From Campylobacterales bacterium (lineage in GTDB: Bacteria > Campylobacterota_A > Desulfurellia > JAADFJ01), in the NCBI GenBank assembly GCA_027080125.1, contig JALWSW010000089.1, positions 1 to 6,942 on the forward strand: 6,942 nt of DNA, in the 5' to 3' direction. The notes under the pieces were generated by a model, which was given only the letters and a program-made list of their open reading frames with translations, had not been told where the DNA came from and searched no databases. The position numbers and the translations under genes are program-made. This document shows, piece after piece, positions 6,321-6,942 of the stretch; the stretch's first letter is position 1; each line of letters starts with the position of its first letter.

Positions 6321-6942
6321 ATGGCTGATATGCTACCTATTAAAGAACGTTTGAAGATAAAGCGTCACGAGATGCCTGCTCTTGACCCTAAGGAAAGAAG
6401 TAAAAATTTTGAAGAGGTTCCTACAGGATACAGTATAGAGGATGCGATTAGCGAGGCTCAGAGATGTCTGCAATGCAAAGTGCCTACTTGCATGGACGGC
6501 TGTCCCGCTCAAGTCAGGATTCCCCATTTTATCAAGGCTATTGTAGCTGAGGATTTCGAAAAGGCTTTGGAAGAGCTGAAAATAACAAATGCGCTTCCTG
6601 CGGTATGCGGAAGGGTTTGCCCGCAGGAGACTCAATGCGAGGGAACTTGCGTTTTGGAAAAGCAGAAAAGACCTGTTGCAATCGGAAGACTTGAGCGGTT
6701 TGTTGCTGATTGGAACAGAAAAAATGTCGAATATAAGCCTCCCTCATGTCCGTCTGAGACAGAAATAAAAGGAAGGGTGGCTATTGTCGGCTCAGGACCT
6801 GCGGGTATAGCGTGTGCTGCTGATCTTTCTAAAATGTGCTATGATGTTACCGTTTTTGAGGCGCTTCATAAGGTCGGAGGTGTTTTAAGATACGGAATTC
6901 CAGATTTCAGATTGCCCAAGGATATCTTGGATAGTGAGATTA
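6321..6942 (+). CDS. nfnB: NfnB / GltD-like flavoprotein large subunit, partial at window edge
   Basis: The first 207 residues are visible and the frame is still open at the edge; relatives are about 460-470 residues, so under half is seen. It is the large FAD/[4Fe-4S] subunit of NfnAB, homologous to the glutamate synthase small chain GltD, and is often mislabelled gltA or gltD. Two cysteine sets are present: Cys49, Cys52, Cys57, Cys61 (CLQCKVPTCMDGCP) and Cys96, Cys100, Cys106, Cys110 (CGRVCPQETQCEGTC), the iron-sulfur domain of this family. An FAD dinucleotide fold follows, with VAIVGSGPAGIACAADL (153-169) and the ribose-binding acid Glu180 in VTVFEA, then GGVLRYGIPDFRLPK (186-200). The ATG is preceded by GGAGGG (6310-6315) and is one base after the nfnA stop. 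With NfnA it would couple NADPH oxidation to reduction of NAD and ferredoxin, or the reverse. A true GltD is unlikely because of the nfnA neighbour and no large glutamate synthase chain. Confidence 0.92.
   Translation, partial: MADMLPIKERLKIKRHEMPALDPKERSKNFEEVPTGYSIEDAISEAQRCLQCKVPTCMDGCPAQVRIPHFIKAIVAEDFEKALEELKITNALPAVCGRVCPQETQCEGTCVLEKQKRPVAIGRLERFVADWNRKNVEYKPPSCPSETEIKGRVAIVGSGPAGIACAADLSKMCYDVTVFEALHKVGGVLRYGIPDFRLPKDILDSEI

Overview
The window is a compact stretch of bacterial chromosome, moderately AT-rich, with every recognisable gene on the + strand. Most genes are core metabolism: cell-wall precursor, histidine, shikimate and DNA-repair enzymes. The exception is an NfnAB-type flavin/iron-sulfur pair at the right end, which is typical of anaerobes that handle ferredoxin. 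The short-form HisG, the iron-sulfur family 4 uracil-DNA glycosylase and NfnAB together suggest an anaerobic Gram-negative-like bacterium, for example of the Deferribacterota or Desulfobacterota type. A lipoprotein with Ser after the lipobox Cys fits an outer membrane. The lineage is an inference from gene content, not from an alignment.

Layout. Positions 18-62 hold the 3' half of a tRNA-Thr(UGU), ending in CCA, but the 17 bases before it do not complete the tRNA. It looks like the displaced end of a tRNA attachment site, with an integrated element (or its remnant) lying to the left of the window. Positions 63-143 are a T-rich non-coding gap. From 144 to 4735 runs a tight gene string: murA, hisG, a family 4 uracil-DNA glycosylase, an exported type 1 periplasmic-binding-fold protein, and aroB. 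Neighbours are 1 bp apart or overlap by 16-32 bp, so they are probably cotranscribed and in part translationally coupled. Their products act in unrelated processes.

A 100-bp gap (4736-4835) follows, with a good sigma70-type promoter (TTGCAA, 17 bp, TAATAT) and a perfect 6-bp inverted repeat straddling the expected transcription start. It leads into an unrecognised lipoprotein gene. After another 50 bp comes nfnA (5492-6319) and, one base later, nfnB (from 6321), which runs off the right edge. NfnA and NfnB would form the cytoplasmic complex that couples NADPH, NAD and ferredoxin by electron bifurcation.

No CRISPR array, insertion sequence, defence cassette or clearly new multi-gene system is visible. 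The items most worth a second look are the split tRNA at the left edge, the transporter-less periplasmic-binding-like protein embedded between udg and aroB, and the orphan lipoprotein with its own promoter and operator-like repeat.
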